DNA from: Enterococcus hermanniensis | GTDB lineage: Bacteria > Bacillota > Bacilli > Lactobacillales > Enterococcaceae | Direction: 5' to 3' | DNA length: 64,000 bases | NCBI RefSeq assembly: GCF_001885945.1 | Contig: NZ_JXKQ01000003.1 | Coordinates: 62,001 to 126,000, forward strand | Notes under the pieces: model-generated | The model's database searches: none | Told to the model about the DNA's origin: nothing | The model's input: the letters and a program-made list of their open reading frames with translations, nothing else | Position numbers and translations under genes: made by a program | In this document: in pieces, positions 8,669-17,847 of the stretch | Position numbering within the stretch: position 1 is the first letter of the stretch | How the letters are laid out: every line of letters starts with the position of its first letter

Positions 8669-8992
8669 TTTATTCTCCTCCAAAGGTATTGGTTGTTTTT
8701 AACTGTCTTAACCATACCGTGCCTAGCAAAAAATAGGTTGCAAGGAAAATGTAAATAACATTAGTAATTATATTTTTCTAATAAAAACCATTATTTATAA
8801 GCGTTATAAGATTACTTTCATAACTTTCTATTACATAGATAAAAGTGGTCGAGCAAATAGTCATATTTTTAATCGTCTTCACAATAGAAAGTAATTTATA
8901 CATTCGGTTATTAAATAATATTTTTAATGAATTTTAACTAGAAGTTTTTTGTCATTTTTTTCTAATGTCTGGTAAAAGAAGCGGCCTTTTTA
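8669..8992. other. Intergenic region upstream of sortase-like gene and fluoride riboswitch
   Basis: About 320 bp between two divergent units, AT-rich. Beyond the ribosome binding site of the sortase-like gene I see no gene, strong repeat or structured RNA. Confidence 0.6.
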
Positions 8993-9021
8993 TTTACATT
9001 TAGTCTTTCCTAAGGTAAAAT
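8993..9021 (+). promoter_or_regulatory. Promoter of the fluoride riboswitch-clcF transcript
   Basis: -35 TTTACA (8993-8998), 17-bp spacer, -10 TAAAAT (9016-9021). Transcription would start near 9028, just before the riboswitch. Confidence 0.65.
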
Positions 9022-9035
9022 GACTAAGAATTAAA

Positions 9036-9098
9036 TACGGGAATGAGTGTCTCCCTAAGATTTTTTCTTAAACCGCTAATCAAGCTGATGACTTCTAC
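9036..9098 (+). ncRNA. Fluoride riboswitch (crcB motif) aptamer
   Basis: The RNA shows the conserved parts of the crcB motif in order: GGGAATGAGTGTCTCCC, a linker, AACCGC, and the 3' block GCTGATGACTTCTAC. Aptamers of this class bind fluoride through Mg ions and switch on fluoride-defence genes. The next gene is a CLC-F exporter, which is the classic target. The 3' conserved block (from 9084) is also the 5' arm of the terminator that follows, so binding of fluoride should block termination. Confidence 0.9.
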
Positions 9099-9131
9099 AA
9101 ATTTTTTTTGTAGGGATCATTGGCTTTTTTT
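9084..9131 (+). terminator. Riboswitch-controlled terminator
   Basis: GCTGATGA pairs with TCATTGGC (two G-U pairs), then one mismatch, then TTCTACAAA with TTTGTAGGG, giving an 18-bp stem with seven T after it (9125-9131). Its 5' arm is the conserved end of the fluoride aptamer, so aptamer folding and termination exclude each other. Confidence 0.85.
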
Positions 9132-9157
9132 ATATTTTTAGGAGGGTTTTAATTGTC

Positions 9158-10453
9158 ATGGAAATAAACAAAACACAGAAACTTGATCAACGAGGAAGGG
9201 ATCTAAAAGCTCTTATTATTTTTTATTGTTTAGTGACCTTAACAAGTATTATCACGGGGATCGTTTCACATTATTTATTAACCGGTCTCCATTTTGTAAC
9301 TGGCTATCGGGAGCATCATAATTACTTATTGTATTTTCTACCGTTGATAAGTATGCTGACTGCCTTTACCTATCAAAAATTTGGTAAAGGATCTCAAAAA
9401 GGGAATAACTTAATTATTGAGAGTACAGAAAAATCTACCAAAGTTCCTGGTAGAATGGCCATTTTTACCTTTATTTTCACCCTACTCTCTCACTTATTCG
9501 GAGCTTCTGTTGGGCGTGAAGGAAGTGCTGTCCAAATCGGTGGCGTATTTGCCAACAAAGCAGCTGATTTTTTTCATTTGGAAAAAAACTATCGTAAGTC
9601 TTTGATTCATGCTGGGATCAGTGCAGGTTTTTCTTCAATTTTTGGGACACCATTAGCAGGTGCATTTTTTGGAATGGAGATGGCGTATGTTGGGAATTTA
9701 GAACGCGCAGCACTAATTCCTTGTTTTTATGCTTCTTATTTAGCTAACTATGTTTCACTTGCGATGGGAACTGTTCATGAGCAGCATTTAATTGGAGCAA
9801 TCCCTCACTTAGACATTAAGTTGGTTTTAGTTGTTTTGCTAGCTTCAGTCTTTTTTGGTATCTTTGGTCATTTATTTGCTTTGTTTACTCATACACTGAA
9901 GCACTTATACAGTAAACTATTCAAAAACTATTTGGTTCGAGCTTTTTTATCTGCTTCAATCGCCGTATTCGTTATCTGGTTATTTCATAATCAGTTATTC
10001 ATGGGCTTAAGTTTACCTTTACTTGACGATTCTTTTGCAGGAAAAACTACTTTCTATGAACCAATTGAAAAATTAATCGTTACTGCGCTCAGTTTAGGTT
10101 CTGGATTACAAGGTGGTGAAGTCACGCCACTTTTCACTATTGGAGCATCTCTAGGTAGTAGTTTTGGAAATTTATTTGGAATCTCTCCAGCCTTCTTAGC
10201 AGCATTAGGTATGATTTCGGTATTTGGCTGTGCAGCAAATGCGCCTCTTACTACGATTATGTTAGGGATAGACCTTTTTGGATCAAAAGCTCTTCCTTAT
10301 TTTGTTATGGCAGCTTTTATCAGTTATTATGTATCGGGGCACCAAGGGATCTATACTTCACAAACAATTGTGCGATCAAAAAGTATTTTCTTCAAAAACC
10401 AAGAAGGCTATCGCATTGGGACAGTCAAAGATGCGACTAAAACTAAAAAATAA
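9158..10453 (+). CDS. CLC-F type fluoride/proton antiporter
   Basis: A 431-residue CLC-family membrane protein with 10 or more transmembrane helices. It has GREGSAVQIGG (about 121-131) where chloride channels have GREGP, and the GLQGGEVTPLFTIGASLG block (about 319-336) characteristic of the CLC-F subgroup. The usual GSGIP chloride motif is replaced by a KGNN-type loop. CLC-F proteins expel fluoride in exchange for protons and protect enolase and other enzymes. A fluoride riboswitch directly upstream supports this strongly. The ribosome binding site AGGAGG lies 11-12 bp before the ATG. It is monocistronic with a terminator after it. Confidence 0.93.
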   Translation: MEINKTQKLDQRGRDLKALIIFYCLVTLTSIITGIVSHYLLTGLHFVTGYREHHNYLLYFLPLISMLTAFTYQKFGKGSQKGNNLIIESTEKSTKVPGRMAIFTFIFTLLSHLFGASVGREGSAVQIGGVFANKAADFFHLEKNYRKSLIHAGISAGFSSIFGTPLAGAFFGMEMAYVGNLERAALIPCFYASYLANYVSLAMGTVHEQHLIGAIPHLDIKLVLVVLLASVFFGIFGHLFALFTHTLKHLYSKLFKNYLVRAFLSASIAVFVIWLFHNQLFMGLSLPLLDDSFAGKTTFYEPIEKLIVTALSLGSGLQGGEVTPLFTIGASLGSSFGNLFGISPAFLAALGMISVFGCAANAPLTTIMLGIDLFGSKALPYFVMAAFISYYVSGHQGIYTSQTIVRSKSIFFKNQEGYRIGTVKDATKTKK

Positions 10454-10457
10454 ATAA

Positions 10458-10503
10458 CTAAAAACCCTAGCCATAAATAAGAAGGAAAGCTAGGGTTTTA
10501 GTA
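10458..10503 (+). terminator. Terminator of clcF
   Basis: CTAAAACCCTAGC-like arm pairs with GCTAGGGTTTTAG around a 17-nt loop, just after the clcF stop. Confidence 0.75.
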
Positions 10504-10574
10504 TGTCCCTTAGAGACAATAAATTATTGTTTTATATTTTATATGCGATATTTTTAACCCTTCTATTGTTAAAT

Positions 10575-10604
10575 TAAAAAATCTCCCTAATTTCTAGAGA
10601 GATT
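10575..10604 (-). terminator. Terminator of the cyd operon
   Basis: On the minus strand AATCTCTCTA pairs with TAGGGAGATT (one G-U pair), followed by TTTTTTA. It lies 6 bp after the cydC stop. Confidence 0.8.
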
Positions 10605-10609
10605 GGCTA

Positions 10610-12358
10610 TTATATATTTCCATTATCAATGCGTTTCAATTTTTGATAGTGCTCATTACTTTTATTCAACTCATTGGGTGTCCCTTGCATAGCTAGTTCT
10701 CCGTCTTCGATGAAAACAACTTGATCCATTGCTTCTATTCCTTGCAAGTGATGAGTAATCCAAATAATTGTTTTATCTTGCAATTCCTTAAAAAAGGTGT
10801 TGATCAACTGTTGTTCCGTTACAGGATCTAATCCAACAGTAGGCTCATCCAACAAAATAATCGGGACTTCTTGTAATAAAATTCGTGCTAACGCTAGTCG
10901 CTGTCTTTCTCCACCAGAAAAACGTAACCCGGCTTCATCGACCATTGTTTCTAACTTATCAGGCAACTTTTCAACTAAATTTTTTAACCCAACACGTTCA
11001 AGCACAGACCATAATTCATTATCTACTGCTGTTTCCCGACCAATCCGGAGATTATTCGCTAGTGTTGTATGGAACAGATAAGGGGTCTGATGAATAACGC
11101 CTAGATATTGACTAATTGTATCACCAAATTGATGCGTCTCGACATTATTTAATGTAATCTTTCCTTGAGTCGCTAGCAAATCACCGCGAATCAAATTCGC
11201 TAAGGTACTTTTCCCCGACCCACTCCGACCTAAAATCGCTATTTTATCACCCGGAGCTAATTTCAAATCAATCCCTACTAAAACCTCTTTTGAACTACCG
11301 GGGTATTGATAATGGACATCTTCTACTGCTAAGGTTATCGGATAATGCAACTTTGGAAATTCAATAATTGGTTGGTTGATTGCAGGTAAAGCATTTAAAT
11401 TTTCAATTGAATCCTTATAAATATTGGTTTCTTGTGCAGCCGCTGGCAATGGTGCAAATGCATCGATCAGTGGAAAAACAGATAAAACAAAGGCGGCAAT
11501 CCAATTCGCTGCTCCCCCGTGGTTTCCTGAAAATATTTGACTGGTCCACAATAATAACGCTAGTGTGATGATCCCAAATATCAATTGTAAAATGAGATTG
11601 CGTTCTCGTTGAAACTTCTGAATCTTACGAGTGACGTCCCATAGTTTAGCTTCCGAAGTTTCATGATGGTTCACATAATCCTGTCCCCGTTGACTAAAAA
11701 TCCAATCAGACACTCCTAAAACATTATCGGTCAAATCACTATATAAGTTATTTTTCATTTGTTTTTGTTGCTCTTGGCGCGCTCCATTAACAATCACTGA
11801 CCATAAGGGTAATAAAAACACCACGATCCCTAATAATATTAACATGGCTAACGCAAAGAACGGAGAAAAATACCCTAGGCCAATAATGATAAAACCATAC
11901 AAAATCCATGCAATAATTGTTGGAAAGATCGTTCTCAAGTACAAATTTTGGATGTGATTGATATCCTCGGATAATAGCCCTAAGATATCGCCTGTTCGAT
12001 GATTTTGTTTAAAGAAAATCGCATCCTGCTCTAATGAATCATACAGTTTTACTCTTAAATTAGACGTCATCTTTAATACCCAATTATGACTTACTAAGCG
12101 TTCAACATAACGAAATACAGGTCGACCGATTCCAAAAGCACGTGTTAAAACAATTGGAATATAAATCAATAAAATATTCTCCGGTAACGAAGCTGCACGA
12201 CTAATCAAATAACCGGAGTTGAACATTAATGCGCCAGCACAAAAGAAAGTAATAAAACCTAGGATCAAAGCAAGGATCAAAGATTTTTTATATTGTTTAA
12301 AAAATGGTTTTACCCAATCATCCGTTTTTAATGCTTGAAATAAACCGATTCGATTCAT
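10610..12358 (-). CDS. cydC: Heterodimeric ABC exporter subunit CydC (cytochrome bd assembly)
   Basis: A 582-residue half-transporter: six transmembrane helices (about 25-300) then an ATPase domain with Walker A GRSGSGKS (about 376-383), signature FSGGERQR and Walker B IILLDEPT. The N-terminal MFNSGYLISRAA and RPVFRYVERLVSH blocks are those of CydC. CydDC exports thiols (cysteine/glutathione in E. coli) and is needed to assemble cytochrome bd. It overlaps cydD by 4 bp (ATGA). In Bacillus the gene directly after cydB is called cydC, so names of this pair may be swapped between databases. Last gene of the operon. Confidence 0.92.
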   Translation of the reverse strand: MNRIGLFQALKTDDWVKPFFKQYKKSLILALILGFITFFCAGALMFNSGYLISRAASLPENILLIYIPIVLTRAFGIGRPVFRYVERLVSHNWVLKMTSNLRVKLYDSLEQDAIFFKQNHRTGDILGLLSEDINHIQNLYLRTIFPTIIAWILYGFIIIGLGYFSPFFALAMLILLGIVVFLLPLWSVIVNGARQEQQKQMKNNLYSDLTDNVLGVSDWIFSQRGQDYVNHHETSEAKLWDVTRKIQKFQRERNLILQLIFGIITLALLLWTSQIFSGNHGGAANWIAAFVLSVFPLIDAFAPLPAAAQETNIYKDSIENLNALPAINQPIIEFPKLHYPITLAVEDVHYQYPGSSKEVLVGIDLKLAPGDKIAILGRSGSGKSTLANLIRGDLLATQGKITLNNVETHQFGDTISQYLGVIHQTPYLFHTTLANNLRIGRETAVDNELWSVLERVGLKNLVEKLPDKLETMVDEAGLRFSGGERQRLALARILLQEVPIILLDEPTVGLDPVTEQQLINTFFKELQDKTIIWITHHLQGIEAMDQVVFIEDGELAMQGTPNELNKSNEHYQKLKRIDNGNI

Positions 12359-14067
12359 GCTTTTTCACCTCGCAATGCCTGGCTCAATTTAACAAATGTG
12401 CCATTTTTTTGTTTTAATTCTTCGATCGTTCCTTGTTCCACTAATTTTCCTTCATCCATCACAAGAATATAATCCATTTCCGCTAGCCAATGAAGTCGAT
12501 GTGTTGCAAAAAATACTAAATGATTTTCCATCAATGGTAACATCCGCGCCTTTATTTCCACTTCAGTTTCTATATCTAAATGAGCTGTTGGTTCATCAAA
12601 TAATAATATTTTCCGTTCTTGGTTCAAAAAAGCACGCGCTAAAGCAATCCGCTGAGCTTGCCCCCCACTCAATGCACGTTCTCCCTCACCAAGTTTAGTA
12701 TCTAATCCTGCTGGAAGTTCGGCCAGTAACTCCGTTAATCCAGTGACTTCAATTGCTTGCAATACTTCAGCATCAGTAGCATCTGGATGATAAAAAGCTA
12801 TGTTCTCTCGCATAGAACGTTGGAAAACATAGGGATTTTGTGGAATGTAGATTAATTGTTCCTGCCAATTTGGTTGGTCAAAAGCATTCATCTTTACATC
12901 CTCAAAAACGATTTGACTTTTATCTGGACGTAAAAAGCCGCTAAGTAAGTTAATCAACGTTGATTTTCCCGAACCACTCATTCCGATGATCCCAATTTTT
13001 TGAAATCCCTTGACTGAAAAATCAACCTCAGCTCCTAGATTATTCTCATAATCATAATGTAAAGCTACATTTAATTGACTTTCCTTATCCCATCTAGGAA
13101 GTGAAAGTATTTCCTCTTGATTTTCAGGTATATCTAAAATTTTATTCACGTCATCCATGGCATTTTTCCCATCAAGTGTCGCATGATAATCACTCGAAAA
13201 ATCTCTAATCGGTAAAAAATATTCAGGTGCCAAAATCAATACCGTTAGCGCTGGGAAAAGAAAAATTTCTTGATTGATCAAACGTAAGCCTAATAAAACC
13301 GCCACGACAGCTACGGACAGTGTCGTGAAAAAGTCCAAAGCAAATGTAGATAATATCGCCACTTTTAACGTACTCATAGTTGCTTCACGAAACCGTTCAC
13401 TAGTTGTAAAAATACTACGACTGTATTGTTTACTGATACCGAAGAATTTCAATGTATCGATTCCTCTCAATGAGTCAATAAAATGATTAGACAATAGTTG
13501 AAAGACTTTATATTGTTTATCCGCCTTACTTTGAGCGGCGTAACCCAAAATAATCATAAAAATAATGATCAACGGAAAGACAATTAATAAGACGATGCCT
13601 GACTGCCAGTCTAAGAAAAAGATCATTACTAATAAGATCCAAGGAATGATCATCATATTCAAGATTTTAGGTAAGATTAAATGAAGATATTCTTCAACTT
13701 GATTGATTCCATCCAATGCTGTCGTTACAACACTTCCTGTACCATGTTTTTGAACTACATGAGGACCTAGACGAAATATTTTTGTTAATAATTGACTTCT
13801 TAAATCACGTGCTTGTTCATAAGCAAAATCCTCTAGAACTTGTTCTCTTAGGAAGGTCATTAAATGACGCAAAGCATAAGAAACAAAAAAAAGACCTAGC
13901 CAAATAAATTGGTTACGTATGACTTCCCCATTCCATAAATTCGTGATTGACCGTGATAATCCATAAGCTTGGCCAATGATAAAGATTGCTTGCAAGACAG
14001 CTGATCCTGCAAGCAATCCAAGAATTTTTTTGATACCAGGAAGTTGTAATAACTTCTTATCGATCAT
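12355..14067 (-). CDS. cydD: Heterodimeric ABC exporter subunit CydD (cytochrome bd assembly)
   Basis: A 570-residue half-transporter with N-terminal transmembrane domain (about 15-300) and C-terminal ATPase (Walker A GMSGSGKS, signature LSGGQAQR, Walker B ILLFDEPT). The long AQAYGLSRSI helix and the SLRGIDTLKFFGISKQ cytoplasmic loop match CydD. It forms a dimer with the downstream CydC product and supports maturation of the oxidase encoded upstream. It overlaps cydB and cydC by 4 bp each, showing tight coupling. Named by similarity to E. coli CydD; Bacillus nomenclature would call it CydC. Confidence 0.92.
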   Translation of the reverse strand: MIDKKLLQLPGIKKILGLLAGSAVLQAIFIIGQAYGLSRSITNLWNGEVIRNQFIWLGLFFVSYALRHLMTFLREQVLEDFAYEQARDLRSQLLTKIFRLGPHVVQKHGTGSVVTTALDGINQVEEYLHLILPKILNMMIIPWILLVMIFFLDWQSGIVLLIVFPLIIIFMIILGYAAQSKADKQYKVFQLLSNHFIDSLRGIDTLKFFGISKQYSRSIFTTSERFREATMSTLKVAILSTFALDFFTTLSVAVVAVLLGLRLINQEIFLFPALTVLILAPEYFLPIRDFSSDYHATLDGKNAMDDVNKILDIPENQEEILSLPRWDKESQLNVALHYDYENNLGAEVDFSVKGFQKIGIIGMSGSGKSTLINLLSGFLRPDKSQIVFEDVKMNAFDQPNWQEQLIYIPQNPYVFQRSMRENIAFYHPDATDAEVLQAIEVTGLTELLAELPAGLDTKLGEGERALSGGQAQRIALARAFLNQERKILLFDEPTAHLDIETEVEIKARMLPLMENHLVFFATHRLHWLAEMDYILVMDEGKLVEQGTIEELKQKNGTFVKLSQALRGEKA

Positions 14068-15080
14068 TGTTGAACCCCCACCGCATGCGGATGTTTAATC
14101 CGTTTACGGAAAATATAATATGTCCATGCTGTATAGGCAAGGACAAATGGTAAGATCGTCAATGAAATATAAGACATGATCCGTAATGTATATGGACTTG
14201 ATGAAGCCTGTTGGATCAATAAATCATTGCCCGGAATCGAACTGATCAAAACGCGTGGGAACAACCCACTAAACAATAATGCGACTAGAACAATCATAGT
14301 AAATCCACTAGCTAGAAAGGCTAACAATTCTTTTTCTTTGAATACAGAAATATTCGCGATGATCGTCAATAGTACAATAACTACTAGCAAAGTAAGAGTC
14401 ACCACAAAATTATTTTGGAAAAAGTCCGTTTTGAAATACATCAAAACAGCAAAGGCGATCAAGCCAACATATAATAAACCGTATAAAACTTGCGCATAAT
14501 TTTTCGCACGCGCCCGTATTGGCCCTTCTGTGCGTAGTGAAATATAATTCAACCCATGCAAATAACATAATAACGTCAAAGCGACACCACCAACTACCGA
14601 GAATAAGTTGATATAATCAGTAAATGTTGCCATCATATTGTGGTTGGCATCCATTGGCATTCCTTGGATCATACTGATAAATAAAATTCCAAAGAAAAAT
14701 GGCACAATAAAACTACCAATCGTCAGTGTCCAATTCCAAATATTCTTGTATTTTTTAGGCATATGACTTCGAAATTCAAACGAAACACCTCGAATAATCA
14801 AGCCGAATAAAATCGCAAATAATATTAAATAGTAGCCGCTAAACAATGATGCATACCAATATGGAAATGATGCGAACATAGCACCTCCGGCAGTAATCAA
14901 CCAAACTTCGTTACCATCCCATACCGGTCCGATCGTTTCAACAACTTGATCTTTTTCGTGTTCATCATGAGCTAATGTTTGAACCGACATACCGACGCCA
15001 AAGTCAAAACCTTCTAGAAAGAAGAACCCCGCAAACAAAATCCCAATCAATAAAAACCAAAATAATTGTAAACTACTCAT
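14064..15080 (-). CDS. cydB: Cytochrome bd quinol oxidase subunit II
   Basis: A 338-residue membrane protein with about nine helices. The N-terminus (LEGFDFGVGM, then GPVWDGNEVWLITAGGAMFASFP) is the strongly conserved CydB block. With CydA it forms the bd-type oxidase that reduces oxygen to water with (mena)quinol. The start is ATG at 15080 with GGAGG 9 bp upstream; this ATG lies inside the last codons of cydA, so the genes overlap by 8 bp. The upstream in-frame start at 15101 would extend into cydA and is not supported. Confidence 0.95.
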   Translation of the reverse strand: MSSLQLFWFLLIGILFAGFFFLEGFDFGVGMSVQTLAHDEHEKDQVVETIGPVWDGNEVWLITAGGAMFASFPYWYASLFSGYYLILFAILFGLIIRGVSFEFRSHMPKKYKNIWNWTLTIGSFIVPFFFGILFISMIQGMPMDANHNMMATFTDYINLFSVVGGVALTLLCYLHGLNYISLRTEGPIRARAKNYAQVLYGLLYVGLIAFAVLMYFKTDFFQNNFVVTLTLLVVIVLLTIIANISVFKEKELLAFLASGFTMIVLVALLFSGLFPRVLISSIPGNDLLIQQASSSPYTLRIMSYISLTILPFVLAYTAWTYYIFRKRIKHPHAVGVQQ

Positions 15081-16491
15081 TCGTAAACGCCTCCTTATCA
15101 AAAGGATCGATCGAATCTTGATCAGAATCTATCATACCTTCTATTTCTGGTCCTTTATTTAATTCACGTTTCACTAAATAAATCATCGTGATTGCTAAGC
15201 CTGAAAATAATAAGAAATAGACAATATTAGAAATTAATAAGGATGTCGCTGATACATTTGGTGACACACTGTCTTTGATGGTGAATAAGCCATAAACGGT
15301 CCATGGATAACGGCCTAATTCCGTCACTAACCAGCCAGCAGTATTGGCTAAAAATGGTGCAAATGTACATAATCCCATAATCCACAACATCCATTTTTTC
15401 TCGTATAAAATCGGTTTTTTCTTCCTCGTTAAAAATAATCCTGCTACGGCTACAAAAAGCATCAACATACCGAAACCAGCCATGATCCGGAAACTCCAAA
15501 ATAACGTATTTACCGGTGGATAATAGTTTTTAAATCCATGTTCTTCAATCAATTCTTGATTGACCGTATTCATCCCTTTGATTGAGCCAGAGGGTTTCCC
15601 ATAAGATAAGATGCTCAAGACATAAGGCACTTTGATTCCGAATACTTGTGAATGTTCTTTTTCATTCGCCCAAGCAATCAACGTCCACGCTGCCGGATCG
15701 CCCGTATCTTCATACGTTCCTTCCATTGCTGCAAATTTCATCGGTTGTTCTTCGATCAATGCTTTCATCTGTAAGTCACCAGCAGTCAGTACTGCTAAGG
15801 AACCCAGCAAAGTAATCACTAATCCTACTCGCATTGATTTTTTAAAGAACGCCCGCATCAACGGATCTTTTCTTTTAATTAATTGGAAAGCTGCCAAACC
15901 AGCAGCAATCATTCCGCCCATCGTAATCGCGGCTGCAATGACGTGAGAAAATTCATACCAAACTTGATGGTTCGTCAATAATGCACTAAAATCTGTCATT
16001 TCTGCTCGACCGTTACGAAGGGTATAGCCCACTGGATGCTGCATAAAACTATTCGCAGTTAAAATCCAGAAAGCTGATAAGATCGAAGCAATGGTTACTA
16101 GCCACATAAAAATGACATGGGTGAGTGGTTTTACTCGATCCCACGTAAAAATCCAGAGTCCTAAAAAAGTTGACTCCATAAAGAATGCTAATAACGCTTC
16201 TACTGCTAAAGGCGCACCAAAAATATCCCCGACAAAACGAGAATAATCAGACCAATTCATTCCAAATTGAAATTCTTGAATGATTCCTGTTACAACCCCC
16301 ACAGCAAAGCTAAGTAAAAAGATATTTCCCCAAAACTTCGCTAATTGACGATATTTTTCATTCTTCGTTTTAACATATAAAGTTTCCATAATGGCAACAA
16401 CTAATCCCATCCCAATTGAGAATGGCACGAAGAAAAAGTGAAAAACGGTCGTCATCGCAAATTGAAAACGAGCCAACGTCACTATATCCAT
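15073..16491 (-). CDS. cydA: Cytochrome bd quinol oxidase subunit I
   Basis: A 472-residue membrane protein with nine helices and the quinol site. MDIVTLARFQFAMT and FHFFFVPFSIG at the N-terminus include His18, equivalent to the heme b595 ligand; WYEFSHVIAAA holds the likely heme b558 His, and GRYPWTVYGL follows later. The length is that of Firmicute CydA with a short Q-loop (E. coli CydA is about 50 residues longer). Enterococci do not make heme, so the enzyme probably works only when heme is supplied. First gene of cydA-B-D-C, preceded by GGGGAGG and a good promoter. Confidence 0.96.
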   Translation of the reverse strand: MDIVTLARFQFAMTTVFHFFFVPFSIGMGLVVAIMETLYVKTKNEKYRQLAKFWGNIFLLSFAVGVVTGIIQEFQFGMNWSDYSRFVGDIFGAPLAVEALLAFFMESTFLGLWIFTWDRVKPLTHVIFMWLVTIASILSAFWILTANSFMQHPVGYTLRNGRAEMTDFSALLTNHQVWYEFSHVIAAAITMGGMIAAGLAAFQLIKRKDPLMRAFFKKSMRVGLVITLLGSLAVLTAGDLQMKALIEEQPMKFAAMEGTYEDTGDPAAWTLIAWANEKEHSQVFGIKVPYVLSILSYGKPSGSIKGMNTVNQELIEEHGFKNYYPPVNTLFWSFRIMAGFGMLMLFVAVAGLFLTRKKKPILYEKKWMLWIMGLCTFAPFLANTAGWLVTELGRYPWTVYGLFTIKDSVSPNVSATSLLISNIVYFLLFSGLAITMIYLVKRELNKGPEIEGMIDSDQDSIDPFDKEAFTNE

Positions 16492-16549
16492 ATTAATTCC
16501 TCCCCTACTATTGTGAATAAAAAAACGATAATAAAGCCCTTACTATCTA

Positions 16550-16578
16550 ACTATAAGCTTAATAAAAAGAATTGCCAA
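16550..16578 (-). promoter_or_regulatory. Predicted promoter of the cyd operon
   Basis: On the minus strand: -35 TTGGCA (16573-16578), 17-bp spacer, -10 TATAGT (16550-16555). The leader is about 50 nt. It contains TTCACAA (16511-16517), which equals one half of a Rex site, but the other half is poor. Confidence 0.6.
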
Positions 16579-16768
16579 ATTTTCAGCTTAAACTACGTTT
16601 TTATGAGCTTATATATGAAAATTTAAATGACAGAGACTCGCTCGAATAAATAACTTTAAAAATCAAATTTTTGCTTTTCCTAATAAATTTGGTGAATATT
16701 ATTTAAACTATGCTATTTTTTCACATAGAAAAATTTGTTTCAATCATTTTTATTTCTAAATGAAACGG

Positions 16769-16796
16769 CAAAAAAAGACCACCTAAAGCGGTGATC
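16769..16796 (-). terminator. Terminator of the lipid kinase gene
   Basis: GATCACC-GCTTTA-GGTGGTC stem with one G-U pair followed by TTTTTTT on the minus strand. The stem begins in the stop codon. Confidence 0.8.
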
Positions 16797-17695
16797 TACA
16801 ATGATTCAGAACCAAAATATACTTTCAAATGTTGTGGTAACACTTCAAAATCCAATGGCAACTCCGGTCCTTCATCGCCATCAACACTTGGATGTAAGTC
16901 AGCTTCCGCTTTCATTGTTAAGCGTCCTTTTGTAAATGGTTTGTAGCCAATATTATCGGTCGATTGATCGACTCCTTTTACAATATCGGGAACACTTTTT
17001 AACGTATCGGTGATTGTTTGATCTTTTAAATACAGCAAATAAAGATTTCCATCATTTGCTTTTGCCTCAGGGACAATATTCTGAAAACCACCAACGGTTC
17101 GAGTCAGTACGATGACTACTGCACTACTCTCTATTTCCATCGTTTCTCCATCGATCTCTAATTGAAAGTGATACGTTTTATTATTCAATACTTGTTTCAC
17201 TCCGGAGATAAAGTACGCTAATTTACCGAATTTAGTCTTTTCTTCTACTTCGACATCACTGATTGCCTCAGGTATTCCACCTATTGCAACGATATTCATA
17301 AAATAATCCGCATTGATTTTACCGATATCTAAAGTTGTTATCCGCTCTACATCAAAAGAAGAGATCGCTTTTTGGGGATTCATCGAGATATTTAGAGAAC
17401 GACCTAAATCATTGACTGTCCCTAATGGAAAAAATCCAAATTTAGGGCGATAGTCTTGTTCGGCTAATCCGCTGATTACTTCATTAACTGTGCCATCTCC
17501 CCCCATTGCAAAAACGCTATCAACTTTTTCTTTAGCCGCTTGTTTGGCAAATTGGGTTGCATCACCCTTTTCTTCGGTCCGTTTGACTTCTACCTCATCA
17601 AAAAAAAGGCTTAATTTACGTTCAGCTTGGCTTTCATATTCTACGGCTTCTTCATTACCGGAGCTTGGGTTGACGATCAATACTGCTTTTTTCAT
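16796..17695 (-). CDS. Diacylglycerol kinase-family lipid kinase (DagK/YegS type)
   Basis: A 299-residue soluble lipid kinase. NPSSG (9-13) and GGDGTVNE (65-72) are the ATP-binding motifs of the DAGK catalytic domain, followed by FPLGTVNDLGRSL (90s) and a C-terminal beta-sandwich. In Gram-positive bacteria DgkB/DagK recycles diacylglycerol left from lipoteichoic acid synthesis to phosphatidic acid; other members of the family act on different lipids, so the substrate is not certain. It is a single-gene unit with its own terminator, with GAGG before the ATG. Confidence 0.88.
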   Translation of the reverse strand: MKKAVLIVNPSSGNEEAVEYESQAERKLSLFFDEVEVKRTEEKGDATQFAKQAAKEKVDSVFAMGGDGTVNEVISGLAEQDYRPKFGFFPLGTVNDLGRSLNISMNPQKAISSFDVERITTLDIGKINADYFMNIVAIGGIPEAISDVEVEEKTKFGKLAYFISGVKQVLNNKTYHFQLEIDGETMEIESSAVVIVLTRTVGGFQNIVPEAKANDGNLYLLYLKDQTITDTLKSVPDIVKGVDQSTDNIGYKPFTKGRLTMKAEADLHPSVDGDEGPELPLDFEVLPQHLKVYFGSESL

Positions 17696-17786
17696 TCGTA
17701 CTCATCCTCTCGAATATCTGGCTAGCTTATTTTCTCTATTAGTATAACAGGATTTTTAAATATCCTTATTCAAGACGACTCCATAA

Positions 17787-17821
17787 AAAAAGGACAGAAA
17801 CATCCACGTTTCTGTCCTTTT
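17787..17821. terminator. Bidirectional terminator after the dipeptidase gene
   Basis: AAAAGGACAGAAAC pairs with GTTTCTGTCCTTTT across a 6-nt loop; A- and T-runs flank it on both strands. It lies 27 bp after the dipeptidase stop. Confidence 0.85.
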
Positions 17822-17847
17822 ACTTCTATTTATTAAATAAAAAAATT

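Noticed and set aside
8265-8702. Plus-strand ORFs rich in Val/Ser opposite the sortase-like gene
   Set aside because: They mirror the Thr/Glu linker codons of the real gene and have no ribosome binding site.
16511-16725. Possible Rex operators before cydA
   Set aside because: Only isolated half-sites (TTCACAA at 16511-16517, TTCACA at 16720-16725) without a matching second half.
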